A DNA stretch of 64,000 nt from Trichosphaerium sp. ATCC 40318 (GCA_038496445.1 JALMLS010000232.1:186001-250000), one strand, 5' to 3'; counted from the stretch's first letter, positions 21,072 to 34,501 are shown. Program-made: numbers and translations. Notes: generated by a model from the sequence alone, not told the origin.

Positions 21072-22742
21072 GTTCAGGATAACAAGCTTCTAATGGCGGA
21101 TACTTTGTGCTATATTAGTTGCTCACTTAACAATGCACTTTTTTTTAGAATCACTTGAACCTCTAAGTAGTATTGAATCCCAAAAATTCTCGGTACATAA
21201 TTACCCTTGTTGTTTACATCCTTGGGTACTTCAATAAAAAGCACTACGTTGACGAGACACTACGGAGATTACCCAAATGTTTATGTTTTCTCCGAAGAGT
21301 CAAGTAAAGATTGTAGCTGATAATATGAACCTACAACCTCACAGAAACCTTATAAATGATCTTGTATATGAAGCTTGAGCCAATGTAAAGTTTGGGTTCA
21401 TCTTTCTGTAGACAAAAGATTTATGTCTTAGTACATAACCATAAATAATAATAAAGCTGTGTCTATTAACGTGTGACTGCCATTACCCAATTGATGACAT
21501 TTTGTTAAAGTCGGGGTTTTGTCCCGAAAGCGAACAGGGCTATAAATTCGCGTACATTGCCTGTCCGAAACTCAAATTGTTTTGAAGAAAACTGGGAAGA
21601 CAAAGAATCACGTGTTTTTTTCCTTCAATTATCCCAAAAAAAAAGCTGAGTGGATCATTTTTCATTTTGTATTTTAAAGTTAAGCACGTGATGAAAATTT
21701 TAACTAACCTCCGAAAATAAATATTTTCTGAGAAGGTGGTCGTGTCTCTACTGGCAATTGCCAAAAGTTTCAAAATTTAGTTCACATACCAAGAACTTTA
21801 TAATATGCGACTTCAGGTAGCTTATATACGTGTTCTATTATCCTTGAAAATGCATTAATGCTACAAGGAAACACGCTATACGGAACCAGGATAGCAATTT
21901 ATACATGCACAAACGCCATCAAAGTACTTTTAATCCTAAATTAAAGAGGATAATACTTGCTTCCTATAGATTACGTTCTTTGTAGACTCGCAACTTAGGT
22001 GGCATAAGGAATACTATCCACAGAAACTGTCATGTTGGAAAGGCTCCTACAGCGACATAGGCATGAAAGCTCCTACAATCCTTTAAATATGTAGTGCATT
22101 AAAACAATCTTGACGCTATCTCACGGGTGAGGTGAACGAAGGCAGTGTATTCAACGCGGTTAATAGTCAATTCGCAGGTAGAGCCATCGCACTGGATAGT
22201 AGAATAACAATTGTCAGGTCATCAACACTATTCTTGTAACTTTGCAACCTTTACAAGTCCTTCTGCGTAACAGCAACTTAATGAGGCTAGTTGTAGCTAT
22301 TTACTGTGTCTAACCGAATCTACACTCATAAAAGAATAGCACTAAGTATACTTCGTATCTTCGAAAAAACGACAAAAGCTTACGCAATCTCAGAAATCAG
22401 GAACACATAGTCAGAATTATTGATCGTTTTCTTTCGCATTGGTGTTTCACGTGACATCATGTGTAAAATGGGTTTTTTACCGTGTGACGTGCTACAATAA
22501 ATCAATTGAATTCTTAAATACAACAATCATGAGCAACAATCCGTTTACGTAAGGTGCTTAGCGTAAAAACAGCCCAAGATGGCACAAATTGTACATTTAA
22601 TGACTGGATTTTGAAATTTAGTTTGGCAAAGGCTGTAAGCACTGAGGAGTGATATGTTCGGAAATCTTTTGACAAGCAATTCCTTGGCTTTTTAGTGAAA
22701 ACCTGTCATACCCAGAATTGCTAACACAATTAGTTAGAGAAT
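21072..22742. other. 1.7-kb region without a supported gene
   Basis: I see only short frames and no exon chain with coding character on either strand. CACGTG cores occur at 21609, 21685 and 22448 (the last as TCACGTGA). It may be regulatory or simply gene-poor. A non-coding RNA cannot be excluded by eye. Confidence 0.45.
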
Positions 22743-24409
22743 CTATAGATATTTAAATATGTACGGATCTGTAGTCTCGGGTCCCATTAAGCCATCATCC
22801 TCATTAGGTACTCCAATAGCTATCCCAATGCCCCAACCTATAGCTCGTCGTGTGTTTATTGCTGGATGACTTGACATTGTAAAGGCAGGCTATAGTGGAA
22901 AATCTTGGTTAATAAGAAATAAGTGAGAATACAAATGATTTGGCCACGTGTACCTTTGAACACAATTGTCCGGCACTTGATATTGTAGAGAATGTCCCAC
23001 AGTTATGAAATAATAAGCCTAGTACTGTAGTTCCACAACATTGAGGTATTTCATTGTACCACGACACTTTAAACTGATCAGTGGGGTCTTCGCAACCATT
23101 TACGCCACGTTCTTTGTTCCATGTCACTTTACCTTAAACAAAGAGCTCAGAACAACTTCTTAGTTGTGATTGCACCTCCAGTTGTATAGATAACAGCATT
23201 TTGAATTGTAAGGTGCAGTTTCTATAAATTATATTAACTACAAAGGCATATCAAAGGTGTTAAGAGTAGTCCAAAAATTGTATGGTGCAACAAGTGCTGA
23301 AAGAAATCCACGAAATATTATCGTTTGAATCGTACCACGTCAAGTTCAAACCAAACATTGAGAGCCATGATTGCTATTATCAAATCAACAAAGTAGAAAC
23401 GTAGTAGAAAGTACCTTCTACAATAAAACCTGCAGCTTTTTCTATAGTTCCATGAGCACGGAAGTACGCAACTGTTATTGCGACACTCTAAGTTCAACTA
23501 AGATACAACTGAATAGTATAAAGGCTTGCAAACGTACCAATGTAACCTCATGTATTTCCATTGGACACGTGTCTGGAGGAGGCGAAAGTGGTGCCTTGGC
23601 TCCAGTAGCTGGTCCTCTTTTCGAGCTTTCAACAGGTACATTGGATTCTCTACAATGTAGATGTAAGTAACAGTAGTTCAATATTGGTGGCAGTCACCTC
23701 AACAACAAGTGAGTACCATTTCCTATCATAGACTTGTGATGGGGATGCATGAAAGGAAGGTGTCTCATTTACAAAGTTAGAAAATGATGCTAATATTAAA
23801 AAGATCAAATACCTTTCAAGAGCATCCAAGAACAACCATTGACCTTCTTCAGATTGCCAGAAACCAGAGAAAGTACCATCAGAATATTTTGTAAGTCTAA
23901 AGTGTCGATGGTTTTTTCCAGTAGCCTTGAACGTATTTGAAGGAGCATCAATGAACGTTACGTTGTTTTCACCATGGATTGTAATCTAAAAGACAACAAT
24001 TAAATTGGATCACGTGATTGCCAGGTTGTATAGAAACGTAAAAAATAGGCTTTTGACACTTTCATAGACAATTTCTCCAAAAAAACCACTATACCTTCGT
24101 ATTCTTTGAGTATGGAGAATGGTTAACACAGATGAACTCCAATGTCGTATTGTAATCGAAATAAATTACAACTTGATGTTTTTCTGGTACAACTTGTTGA
24201 GGCTCATCCACGTGCGTCAAAGATACTTTCTTGCACATGAGTACAGTCAATAAAATGCGACAAGCCGTACTTTTCGCGAGAACTTCAAAGTCGTCCACGT
24301 TGTTCCAATACTCTTGATTGTATCCCCAAGAGAACACCGTAAAAATTAACACAACTAAAAAAGACGTTATAATTTGAAATTAGCGATTACGAATACTCCG
24401 TATTGGCAT
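22743..24409 (-). CDS. secreted protein of unknown family
   Basis: Splicing a tiny first exon (ATG at 24409) to the next gives MPIRIVLIFTVFSWG, a good signal peptide, in phase. Later exons encode a beta-rich ectodomain: HQVVIYFDYNTTLEFICVNH, then ITIHGENNVTFIDAPSNTF, then SDGTFSGFWQSEEGQWLFLD. This is reminiscent of LamG or other jelly-roll modules but not assignable. The C-terminal exon ends ETTDPYIFKYL and shows no membrane anchor beyond a short Gly/Ile run, so a secreted product is likely. At least seven exons are present, and some middle borders (23300-23500) are uncertain. One intron contains TCACGTGA at 24010. Confidence 0.55.
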
Positions 24410-24726
24410 CGTACACGTTATATAAGTATTCCACATGTTGGTTTTGACGGTTTACAATTTTAAAGCGAATTATATTCAGTCAACTAGTTTTCGTCATTTA
24501 TTTTTGAAAATGTGCTCTGCTGAGTACTACAACACAAACAAAGCTCCAGAGCAACAAAATACTAGTGGACTAACTGACTGAAACAATAAGCCACGTTCGA
24601 GCAAACGTTGCCTCGTTTATATTCTATGCCAGTGCTAGAAATCTCACAGATGATGTTCGCACCTCAATTAACAGATGGCAAAGGGTTTCTTTACATATCT
24701 CAAATTCTTTATTTTTTCTTTCTTTT
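24410..24726. other. intergenic spacer between two minus-strand genes
   Basis: About 315 bases: upstream of the secreted protein gene and downstream of the permease gene. No feature recognised. Confidence 0.5.
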
Positions 24727-27700
24727 TTATACAATGCGAAATATGCTTACTACCCTTTGTTGTAATAATCTGAATATTGGCGCAAATGACGCCATTATAG
24801 AGAATAAAATAGAGCATAAAACAACAGCTATAAGAATAGTCCATGGAAATGTAAATGGAACGGGCAATCCTGTGAAAAGAGCACGCTGTATTGTCATAGT
24901 GTATCCAGTGATAAACCTAAAAAAACAGAATAAATAAAGAAATCCACTAACCGCTTGGAATTGATACATCCTCAAAATATCGCTTATTCACACACAGCGT
25001 TCCATATATACTGATGTGGGACTAGTGGTATTTTGTGGAGCAAGGAAAGGTACAAAGTGTAAAAAAACTAAAGTTCATAAAATGATAGCACATACCCTAT
25101 GACAATACCAAGAAGTGACGCTGATAGTACAAGGACAAAAGCCTCGTAAATATAAATACGATACATTGGAAACTTCCTTACACCAATAGCACGAAGTATA
25201 GCAATTTCTAAATAGAATCTCGTCAAAAAAAAATCAACAAAACGAACAATCAGAAGTTTCTTCTTTTTTTCCTCTGCAAACCCAACAAAAAAAAATCAAA
25301 ACTATTACCTTTTGTTTGTTCACGTATGTTTGTAAACATACTAGACATTAGACTGAAAAATGATATGAGCATTGCTACTACAGTAGTGAAATTGAAAAAA
25401 TAAGCCATGGCAATATTTGCCGTTTCAAAAGGCTTCATCTTATCTCTAAGTGGTGAATTAGCGTGCTTGTCTTTAAACCTAATACAATCTAAATATCACA
25501 TACCTTATATCCCACACTTTATGATTATAATAAGGACCGATGATATTTAATAATTTAGCCTTGATACGATCCATGTCACTATCAGATGCTGTATTCTTTA
25601 TATTAAGAATAAATCGAGACATAGGTAGCTCATCAATAGAATTAACACCTTCAGTATATCTCAAGAATGTACTTAATGATACAATAGCATCTTGAGTACG
25701 CAACCTGTTAAAGAAATTGTGAATAACAGCATAATTAAAACCTCACATACCCTAAGTCAGGGTACTTTGAGAACTTAACAGCAGGCGCTGAGTCAAGTAA
25801 CGCAAGAATTTTAGTAGGCCTTAGTTGGCCATAAGTACTCTTACCTCTGTTTTTCTAAAGTAACGTAAATAAATGAGAATACATTCGGTTTGAATAGCGC
25901 ACCAGGTTTTGAAGGACAAGTGTATCATTAGCTGCAGCGCCAACCCTTTTTTTAAAGGCTGTGCCTAGCATGACACTACCACTTCCTTGCCTTGTGTACA
26001 AGGCTTCAGCTAAGTGTCTATCGCTGTAAAAACTATCACTGACTTGCAAGAACCCAGTAGTAGACTCAAAAAGCTTCGGAGATACACCGCGAACATGGAC
26101 AGCTAACAATGTTAAAAAAAACAATGCAAGAAACAATTAATCAACAGGATAACACGATACCTTTTTCATGCCATCTTCCAAAGTTTAACGTCTTGGAGCA
26201 ACATGCTCCATTTTTCTTGACCCATTCATCCCATGTCGCTGTAACCTAAACACGAAGGGTGAATACAAGCTAAATACTTCAAACAAGATAGACAAACACT
26301 TAAAAAACTTACCCAAGCATAACCAATTACATCCTTGTCTTCTAATGCCTCGAGTTGTTGTATTGGTTCAATAGAGTGATATTTTGGCGTATGTACATAC
26401 ATAGGTCCACCAGCAGCTTGTTCTTGTTGGAACTGAAATGTCATGACTTGTACTTGATATGACACAGATATAAAAATAATAAATCCAAGAGCTAAAGCAT
26501 ACATAGTTGCTGTTTTCCTATTACGCTTTCTATGTGCTACTAAATTCTTTGTAACAACGTTTCTAACTGCTCTAAAGGTATAATCATGAGACATTAATCT
26601 GATAAATCTTGTAATGATCAAAATACATACCTGTTATCCCACCAAAAGAAAACAAACATAACAATGCGTTCAAACAAGTGTTGGATGTTAAGCGCCAATA
26701 TGGTAAGTCCGAGAAGTAACCCTACCATTAACCCAATAAAAATATCGAGCAAAAGGCCAAGGTTTGTCGTTAATAGAGCCAAAGGAAACAAGTAGTAGAT
26801 CTAGCGTTAAAAGGTTTAGAAAAAAATTCAAACCTCACACGAATTAAAAACATACCGCCATTCCGAAACTGGCAAGTGATCCACCGAAGGCAACTAATAA
26901 CCATGGCACAGTCATAGATGCTTCAGATCGTTCTACTTTAACCTCAACGGCCTTTGTCTTTGACCGTCTGCTATCCAGAGACTCCTATACCAACATTAAA
27001 CAGAATCAAAACTAAGGAAACATACCTGTAAGTTATTACCAAGAGCTTTTTTAATAGGTAGTATTGCTGACATAATTGGAATTGCAAACCCAAGTACAGT
27101 AGCTATAATAATAGCATTCAAACTGAGAGTCCTATTCAAAAATAAACAAACTTCTGGCATAACAATAAAAAAAGAGAAGGAACGTACGATGAAAGCTGAA
27201 CATGCATCGCGTCAGATATTAATTTTAAGATGAGCATACTCATCCCTTGAGCTAAACCAATACCGAATATCCACGAAGGTAAGGCATAAGCCAATGCTTC
27301 TACAAGAAGAAGCGCTATGACTGTCACACGACGTGTACCAACCATTCTAAGTACACCAAGCTCAAATGTTCTTGTTTCAACATTTATCATGAGAAGGGAA
27401 TAGATTAATAGCACAGACAATGCAAGTAAAATAAAAATGATCAAATTAAGCACAAGACCAAGAAACAAAGAGAAAAACCGTGTAGTGAACAATCCCTTCA
27501 ATACAGGAAGTTCAGTTTTTACCTTTTTTAGAAGTTAGCTAAAAAAATTTCAATGAAAAATAAAAGCCTTTTAAATTACGTACTTGTTCGAAACCAACCT
27601 TGAATAAAAGTTCGTTTGAGAACTCAATAACGTTGTTTTGAATAGTATTATAGTCTGAGCTCATATAAGCGCTAAGTCTATCAGCCATGTTCACATAAAC

Positions 27701-28939
27701 TTCAGCAGCGTATTGAGATAATTTCAGGGCACTCAGAGCTTCTTTAGCAGGATCTGGTAATAATGGATGCATATGAGGTCTCAGTAAAGGTAACAAGTCG
27801 TCAATCTCCATGAATGCAGCTGTTACAAAAGTCAAACACTCGGACTTTTTTGTAGAATAATTTTCCCGTTTTTAGACGAGTGACCAACGTACCATTCGTT
27901 TCACTTGATGGTAATTTACCACGTGCGTTGAAAATATCGCCAACACGAAGTGGTAGGTAAACATCACTACCAATGAAGAAAATATCGGTTAGGCTTGGTT
28001 TATAATTATCTCTTCTTGTGGCTGTCTTGTAGTACGTGTTTCTTGGCAGTACTGATAGAAGAGATATCTGTACTATAACCATATCTCCTACTTCAGCGCC
28101 TAGACTAGCAGCTAGAGAATCTTGAAGATAAACTACAACAATCAACATTGCTAAGCTATCTCTTTTTTTAACAATAAAATAAAGAACCCACCTTCTCCTT
28201 TTGGGACAGCTTTGTGCTTATAATCAGCACCTAGTTTCATTTTCTTCTCTCTGTTGCTATTCAATAGAAACAACTGACCTTGGTGAGGGAATGTATTGAA
28301 GTAGTCCCCAAAACAACCACCACGTGTCATCGAACAACTTGCTTTTTTCAACCCAAAATATTTCCAAGTAGTGTCGTTAATACTCAACCCCGAAGCATCT
28401 ATTTAAGAAAAATAAGGCATAGAAAGAGATCTAAGCGGTCTCGAGGTATTTATACTACACTCTAAGATGTGTGAACACTTACTACAATCTTTCCATCTAA
28501 AAATTGGCACAGATACGTCAAATCTGGGTGAGGAAAGGGTATATGCTTTTTCTGACTCCAACGTGCGTTCTACCTAAGCGATAGTTGGCGTTGCTTGCGT
28601 TTTTGCTTTGTGTTAGGAATTGTCCGGCGTTAAACGCCAAGCGTAGTTGCACGTACCAGCGTGTAATTTAACCGCCCTCCGCTTATTGGCTTCAGCAAAA
28701 CGTCACCTTCTCTACAACGCGCAATTCGTGTCAGTGCATTTAATACGCGAACGGAATACGTACGAAGCTTGCAGTTCTGCTAAACGCAAAAAAATAAGAG
28801 GCGCTTTGCCCAAAACTGTTATAAGTAGTGCTACTACAAATACAACTAGCAGGCATGCTGAAAAACCAATACAGTAGTTGAGCTTTCGCTTGCGAATTTG
28901 TGAAAGCGTCTGTTTGAGTAAAAATACAATGAGGTTCAT
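24727..28939 (-). CDS. large FtsX/MacB-type permease without ATPase domain
   Basis: A many-exon gene encoding roughly a thousand residues. Helix 1 follows a basic N-terminus (CLLVVFVVALLITVLG). A large extracytoplasmic region comes next. Then there is a first FtsX core (LIIFILLALSVLLIYSLLMINVETRTFELGVLRMVGTRR). The typical FtsX helices follow. A second copy of the same plan starts at AVRNVVTKNLVAHRKRNRKTATMY. Its FtsX core reads FFNFTTVVAMLISFFSLMSSM...REQTKEIAILRAIGVRK, and it finishes with two terminal helices. The repeated R-E/T-x-E-x-(G/A)-x-L-R-x-(V/I)-G motif is the FtsX hallmark. Bacterial relatives work with a separate ABC ATPase in lipoprotein or peptide export; here no nucleotide-binding domain is in the window. 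Eukaryotic members are known in several protists. Substrate unknown. Confidence 0.85.
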
Positions 28940-29049
28940 TGTGTTTCCATGGGCCTGTCGTTATAGATTGGTAAATGAAAATAAACGCCGTTGAAGATCA
29001 AAAAGTCTTTGACTTTCTCTTATTGATATCCTCTGTTGCCTGATTACTG

Positions 29050-30062
29050 ATGGAGCGCTCTGCGGATACCAATGCTGCTAATATGCCTTCTGGCAATAGC
29101 GTCACAATGTTAAATCCCACAGCACCAATTGACTGTGATCAATTTTACATAGACAAACACGCAGAGTTCTATGACCCGCTCGAAGAAGATTTACGTGCGT
29201 AGAAGTGTTTTATTATGCGATAGTTTAACAATATCACATGTAGGCGCTCCAATACTTAACCAAGGCGATCCCCGAGCGAGTGAAGGTACGCTACACTATT
29301 TCAGAGTAATTATCAATTTTTTGACGCACCAATGTCTTCAACAAGCTCATAAACAACACTAGTGATGTGGTTGCGAGCGGAAAGAGACGAATGTTTAGAC
29401 AAGCTTGTTGAAGGAGCCGAAAACGCTTTAAGCATGTACGCAATACGTAACCCTGTGCGTTTAATGTAGACAGGCGACTGACATGTAACTTTACAATATC
29501 GAGAACTGCCATTCCACTTTTCTATCAATATAAACCCCTTAAGTAACATATTATAGAGCTCTTAGCGCTTACAGCTTACCTACAAAAGAGGAAAGAATTG
29601 AGATGGCTGAAAAAGCGATAAAAATCTGCGAAGCTTGTCCTGACGCGTATAACATCCTAGCTGAAAATAAATCACGTACTTATGAGGTAAGTATATTTGT
29701 TTAAACTGACAATGAGGTTTCAAGCGTGTGCAGCCGCCATTTTCATGTTTTTTATTTGAATTTAATTTGTCTGTTAGGAAGCCTTGACGTTCTACAAGAA
29801 TGGCGTATCACAAGGGAGAAAAATGTATAGTGATAGCTCTTATATTAAAAGAGTGTGTGCTAGTGGTGAAGTATGGCAAATAACACCGTTTAGAGGATGG
29901 TTTAGGGTGCGTAATTTTAGGGGTATTTTTTCTTGTATGTAATGTTTTTTTCCTCTTCTGTAGTGTCTCCATGGCGTTGCAAATACTATGCGTAAGATGA
30001 AAAGATACGAGGACGCTCTAAAGCAGTACCAGTATCTATGTTTACTAGACAAGAAAGTGTAA
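29050..30062 (+). CDS. TPR-containing protein of the ST7-like/bacterial-type TPR family
   Basis: The start MERSADTNAANMPSG precedes a short acidic tract (FYDPLEEDL). Later exons carry helical repeats: ERIEMAEKAIKICEACPDAYNILAE, EALTFYKNGVSQGRKM and LHGVANTMRKMKRYEDALKQYQYLCLLDK. The wording resembles a TPR family seen in plants and bacteria in which a block ending ..YEEALE.Y..LL.LNP closes the domain. The exon join at 29556 uses the acceptor ATAGAG and implies a longer-than-usual intron, about 270 bases. The protein may end at TAA 30062. Alternatively it may splice at GTGTAAG to a short extra exon ending near 30171, only a few bases before the next gene's ATG. Scaffold function is inferred. 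Confidence 0.7.
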
Positions 30063-30178
30063 GAACGAACGAAGAAGTTGAAAATAGAAATTTCTATTAT
30101 TTTTTTAGTTTTTCTAACAGTTCTAATAATTAACGCCTTAGAGTAACGTTCTCGACATACTGCAACTTCAGATATAAT

Positions 30179-33100
30179 ATGGTAGATATTTTTCTGGCAT
30201 TAGGCCAGATTAAAGCTCTAAGTACCTTCTTGCGTGTTCACAAAGACTTCTTTGTGTAAGTGCTCTCAACTGTCATCAAATATCCCTTTTTGCACCTTTC
30301 TTAAGCCTGATACCTTTTAGTCTTCAATCTACATCTACACTGGGTGCATACACGCGTGCATTGCTTCATTATAAAAAACATGGAGCAACAACAAATTATC
30401 CGATGGTGTTGGGTCTCTGCTTTGATTGTAATGCATTTATTGTACCTTTCTTAGTTGGAAGGAAACCTGTACCTAGCAATCCTCTCCCTATACAGATTGG
30501 TGGCACTGGAAGGCACGTACAACGCCTAACTCATGTTTTTCTTCAATTTTTTTCAATGTTTGTTGCTGATTCTTTTCTCTCTTTAACAGTATTTCCAATG
30601 GTTTGTGCTACATTAGAACACATTTAAAGCACTGGCAAAATGCTAAAGGAGCACAAGAATGGCTAAAGAATGCATTCACAGCGTGCTATCTCACAACAAA
30701 TGGTTAGTTTGTTCAAAGATTTGATGATTTCAGGGTTACTTACTTGTTTGTTTTTTAGCTCATGATGCTGCACGTTTGGGAAAAGTCAAGGACCTAAAAA
30801 ACTATATTTTATACGCGAAGCAATGTGGCATACCGTTGGAGAGATTACACGATTCAGCTACTGGCAACCTACTCACCGCAGCAGCTTTTCAAGGTACTTT
30901 TTTGAAATGTTTTTTTTTTATTTCTCGTTTACATGGCTGTTGTGCGTTAACAATTTTTAAACTCTAGGTCACAAAGAATGTGTAGAATATTTAATTAACC
31001 TGGGTATGACATGCCAAGGTCATGATGCATCAGCAAATGATGGAATATCCGCTGTATGTTTTTTCGATTGCATGGGTATTTTGTATCTTACTTAAATTCC
31101 TAGTTACACATGGCTGCATATAATGGTCACTTGGATATACTAGTACTTTTAGTAGATAGAGCAGGAGGTAGTCTTGATATTAAAGATAATACAGCACGGT
31201 AAGAACCAGCTTAAATCAGAGAGTTCTGTTTTGAATGAACCTAGTTTTAATACTCAAATCAATTTGAATTTTCGAACATTTGCTTATCTTTTTTAACAAA
31301 CGTTATAGATTACCCATACACTTGGCTGCTAATCAAGGAGAACACATGATTGTAAAATGGATATTAGATAGGTACCAAAACCACAAGAACTTTTTTGTTA
31401 TATGCCCTGTCTGACGCTAGCTCCAACTAGGCAGCCTCAAATGCTTGATATTAAAGATGCCAAAGATGCTACACCTCTTTGGGCAGCTACAGAATCTAGT
31501 GTTCACCTTGCTTTAAAGGTATATACGATGAAAGGAAACATAGAAGCCAACCATTAATTTTTTGCTTTTAGGGTCTTAAAAAATCAGAACGAGAGTTATC
31601 AAATCATCCAATACCTCATAGTGATAGCTGTTCTATCGTTGAGGTAAATGAACCTAATTTAGTTTTTTTGTGTTCGCGTTCGTTAACATTTCTTCTTTTA
31701 GACAATAAAGCTGTTGATTGAACGTGGTGCTGATACAACATCTTCAAAGGGTGATGGCACAAATATATTACATATGGCTATGGCTTCTTCTTGCCATGAG
31801 GTTGTACCTTTTCTACTTCAACAGTACGTTTACATTATTACCCTTTCTTGGAACAAGTCTCGCCTTTAAAAAAGTTTTTTTCGGATCCCCAGTTCCTCGT
31901 GTCGCCCATTAATATTTATTGTACAGACCAAAGATAGTACCATTAATCAATAAACAAACAGACAATGGTTATTCTCCTTTAATGACATTATATCTACAAG
32001 AGTTCAAATACGTACCTCGAAAAGTTATGACGAACTTAACAAGGCTATTTTTAAAATATGGTGCAGATCCCTTGAATGGCGGAGAAAGTACGTTGTTGCA
32101 ATTATTTCCAACACCTTTTTCACGTGTTTTGCGAGGCAAAAAAAAAATATCAGGTGACTTATCACAGCTCTAACATCACGCCTAGAAGGTAAAAAAGTGA
32201 AGGATCTTTCTCCAATGGCAATTGCTCAAAAGAGGAAACTAAAAAATTGTATCACACTACTAAAGGAAGGTGGTGAAGTACATTCCCAAAAAGTACATTC
32301 ATGAACAAACAGTATGCTTGATTTTTGCTTACCTTTTGTAATGTAGGATTTTCAAACAGCAAAAGAGATGCGGATAAAAGGAAACACACATTATAGTCAG
32401 GCACAGTATGGACAAGCTATTGGTTACTATAAAAAAGTACGAGTCTATAAAATAAGAGCGCACGAGTTGCTTTGAGAATTGTATTCACTTTTTTTTTGTG
32501 TTCACATTTCACGACTTGTCGTTCACTTCTACTTTGTCATGTCTCTTATTTTTTTTGTATAGGCTATAGAGCTGTTGAATATATTTATACAGAGTCGTGG
32601 ACATAATACTGATAAGAAGAGAGAAGCACATACGTTGATGTTACCTTGTTTCACAAACAAAGCATTGTCACATTTGAAAATGAGAAATTGGACAAGCGCA
32701 ATAGCAGATTGTACTAAGGTAAGCTAATCTTAAGCTTTATGTATAACTAACCTCAGTATAAAATGTATATAACTAACTATGTAGGCTATTGAAATAGACA
32801 AAGGAAATGTCAAAGCACTTTATAGACGAAGTGAAGGATATTATCAAATACGAGGTATTTGATTACTTATTTCGTATCTTCTTTCAAACAAAACATGTGT
32901 TGGTGTTTAGCTGTATACTCATATCGTTAACATGATCTGTTAGATTATAGGAGAGCATTATTAGATATAGAGAGCGCAATGGTACGTACATACAAGCTTT
33001 TTGAAACCACCAAAAAGTGCATCAAAAGAGTTTTTTTTTTTGTTCGCTTTCAGTCACTTGTGAGTTGCAAGGAAAGAATCATGTGAAATTTTTTTGTATT

Positions 33101-33287
33101 TACATTGAGGTCATTAATCTTATTGTTAGGACTTTGTACCTGAGAATATAGCCCTAAGCGATCAAGAAAAAAAGTACTGAAAACGTTTTAAAAGTCTAAA
33201 CTGTTTTAACATTCGGTTTCTTTTAGGATACAAAATGCACAAATTGAATATCAAAAGAGGTTTGGACATATATCAGATATTGATTGA
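30179..33287 (+). CDS. ankyrin-repeat protein with C-terminal TPR domain
   Basis: The N-terminal region contains a MYND-like or chaperone-adaptor segment of unclear type (LCFDCNAFIVPFLVGRK). It is followed by ankyrin repeats spread over small exons: AHDAARLGKVKDLKNYI, GHKECVEYLINLGMTCQ, LHMAAYNGHLDILVLLVDRAG, LPIHLAANQGEHMIVKWILD, TIKLLIERGADTT and ILHMAMASSCHEVVPFLLQ. The C-terminal part has a three-motif TPR: AKEMRIKGNTHYSQAQYGQAIGYYKKAI, CFTNKALSHLKMRNWTSAIADCTKAIEI and NVKALYRRSEGYYQIRDYRRALLDIESAM. That order and spacing match Hsp90/Hsp70-binding carboxylate-clamp TPRs, with N, K and R clamp residues in likely positions. The last exon (33227-33287) joins in phase to end KIQNAQIEYQKRFGHISDID. 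It probably couples protein-binding ankyrins to chaperones. Confidence 0.82.
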
Positions 33288-33762
33288 ACATAAGGGGTAC
33301 CCAATAATTAAAATTTTTGAGTTGCCAACTAGAGACACAACTAAAAAATCTCAAAAAACAAGTCTTGTGGGTTTTTTACATTCTACCAACTTTTGTTTCA
33401 AATATGTTCTTATATGTACGCTTATACCATTTTACAGGATATTTTACATACCTACTATGACAATAAACATAACACCATCTTTGATAAAGTCGTTTTAATT
33501 CTACTTCCATGTTTTTCTTTATGGTTTGTTTTATTTTACTTTATTGACTAATTTACATCTCAACTGGTTGATTATCTTATGACAACAGTATGATAAATAA
33601 CAAGCACAACTTTGCTCGGTATTACGACGGCCAATTTGACTGGCAAAGACAACAGTCGAGCTAATCATCCTCTGGCTTATTTTTTTTTTTGAAATACGAG
33701 TTTACCTTTTTAAGGCCAACAGCCACAACCTTGAGCATCTTTTTGTTTGATTTTCAGTTTAA
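33288..33762. other. intergenic spacer between convergent genes
   Basis: About 475 bases between two 3' ends. AT-rich, no recognised feature. Confidence 0.55.
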
Positions 33763-34233
33763 CTACTTTGCTACTTCAAGTAGGAGAAGTAATACAGTAA
33801 CTCCAACATGAAGAGCAATCTTTGCTGCATCCTCCACGTTCGCTTTTCTTACTTTCTCTTTTGCTTTTTTTCTTTTTAGTTCATAGTCTCTCTGTTTTTT
33901 AACATTGTGATTATACTTTGCTTGTCCGTATATCTTTGTCAAAAGGAACTTCTCTCTGTACCAAGTACACCATACATCTTTGTCGGTAACCAAATATGAC
34001 CATGATTTACAAACAAGACGGGAAGTAAGACCTGTTTCAGCTTGCATTTTCGAGAATATAAGCAACATAAGTTCAGGAGGTAAATCAGCCACAGGCGACT
34101 TCATTGTCGCTGAGAATGATGTCCCCATATCATAAAACTGGTCTATAATAGATAATTTTGGTTTCGTTGCCATTTGTTTTAGTTCCGAGGCTGTTTGAGT
34201 AAGTTTGACTTTTCTGACATTTTTGGGAAGCAA
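33763..34233 (-). CDS. intronless F-box protein with hydrophobic C-terminus
   Basis: A 156-codon single exon. Residues about 48-90 form an F-box (VADLPPELMLLIFSKMQAETGLTSRLVCKSWSYLVTDKDVW), the Skp1-binding module of SCF ubiquitin ligases. A lysine/arginine-rich helix follows, and the protein closes with a hydrophobic stretch (IALHVGVTVLLLLLEVAK) that could anchor it to a membrane as a tail. No substrate-recognition repeats are present, so the target is unknown. The basic middle suggests a helical linker. Start is the first ATG of the frame. Confidence 0.8.
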   Translation of the reverse strand: MLPKNVRKVKLTQTASELKQMATKPKLSIIDQFYDMGTSFSATMKSPVADLPPELMLLIFSKMQAETGLTSRLVCKSWSYLVTDKDVWCTWYREKFLLTKIYGQAKYNHNVKKQRDYELKRKKAKEKVRKANVEDAAKIALHVGVTVLLLLLEVAK

Positions 34234-34501
34234 TTAACAGAAATCCCATTTTTTTACTTTGTAGTCTTCGTAAACATTTGCTGGGCCCCTAGCACGTCCT
34301 GATTACTTACTAGCAATATGAAAAGGACCCTGGTTTTATACACATATCATCTACGCATAGCTAAAGGTTAAAAGAGTGGCACCAAACTGAAAACAAAGTT
34401 CATTCAATGAAAAAACAAAAAGTGAAACGCGAAAATCGTTTTGACTTATTTTTAGGGTTTATTTACACCGCACGGTATTGTTTGTGCTTTAAAAAATAGT
34501 T

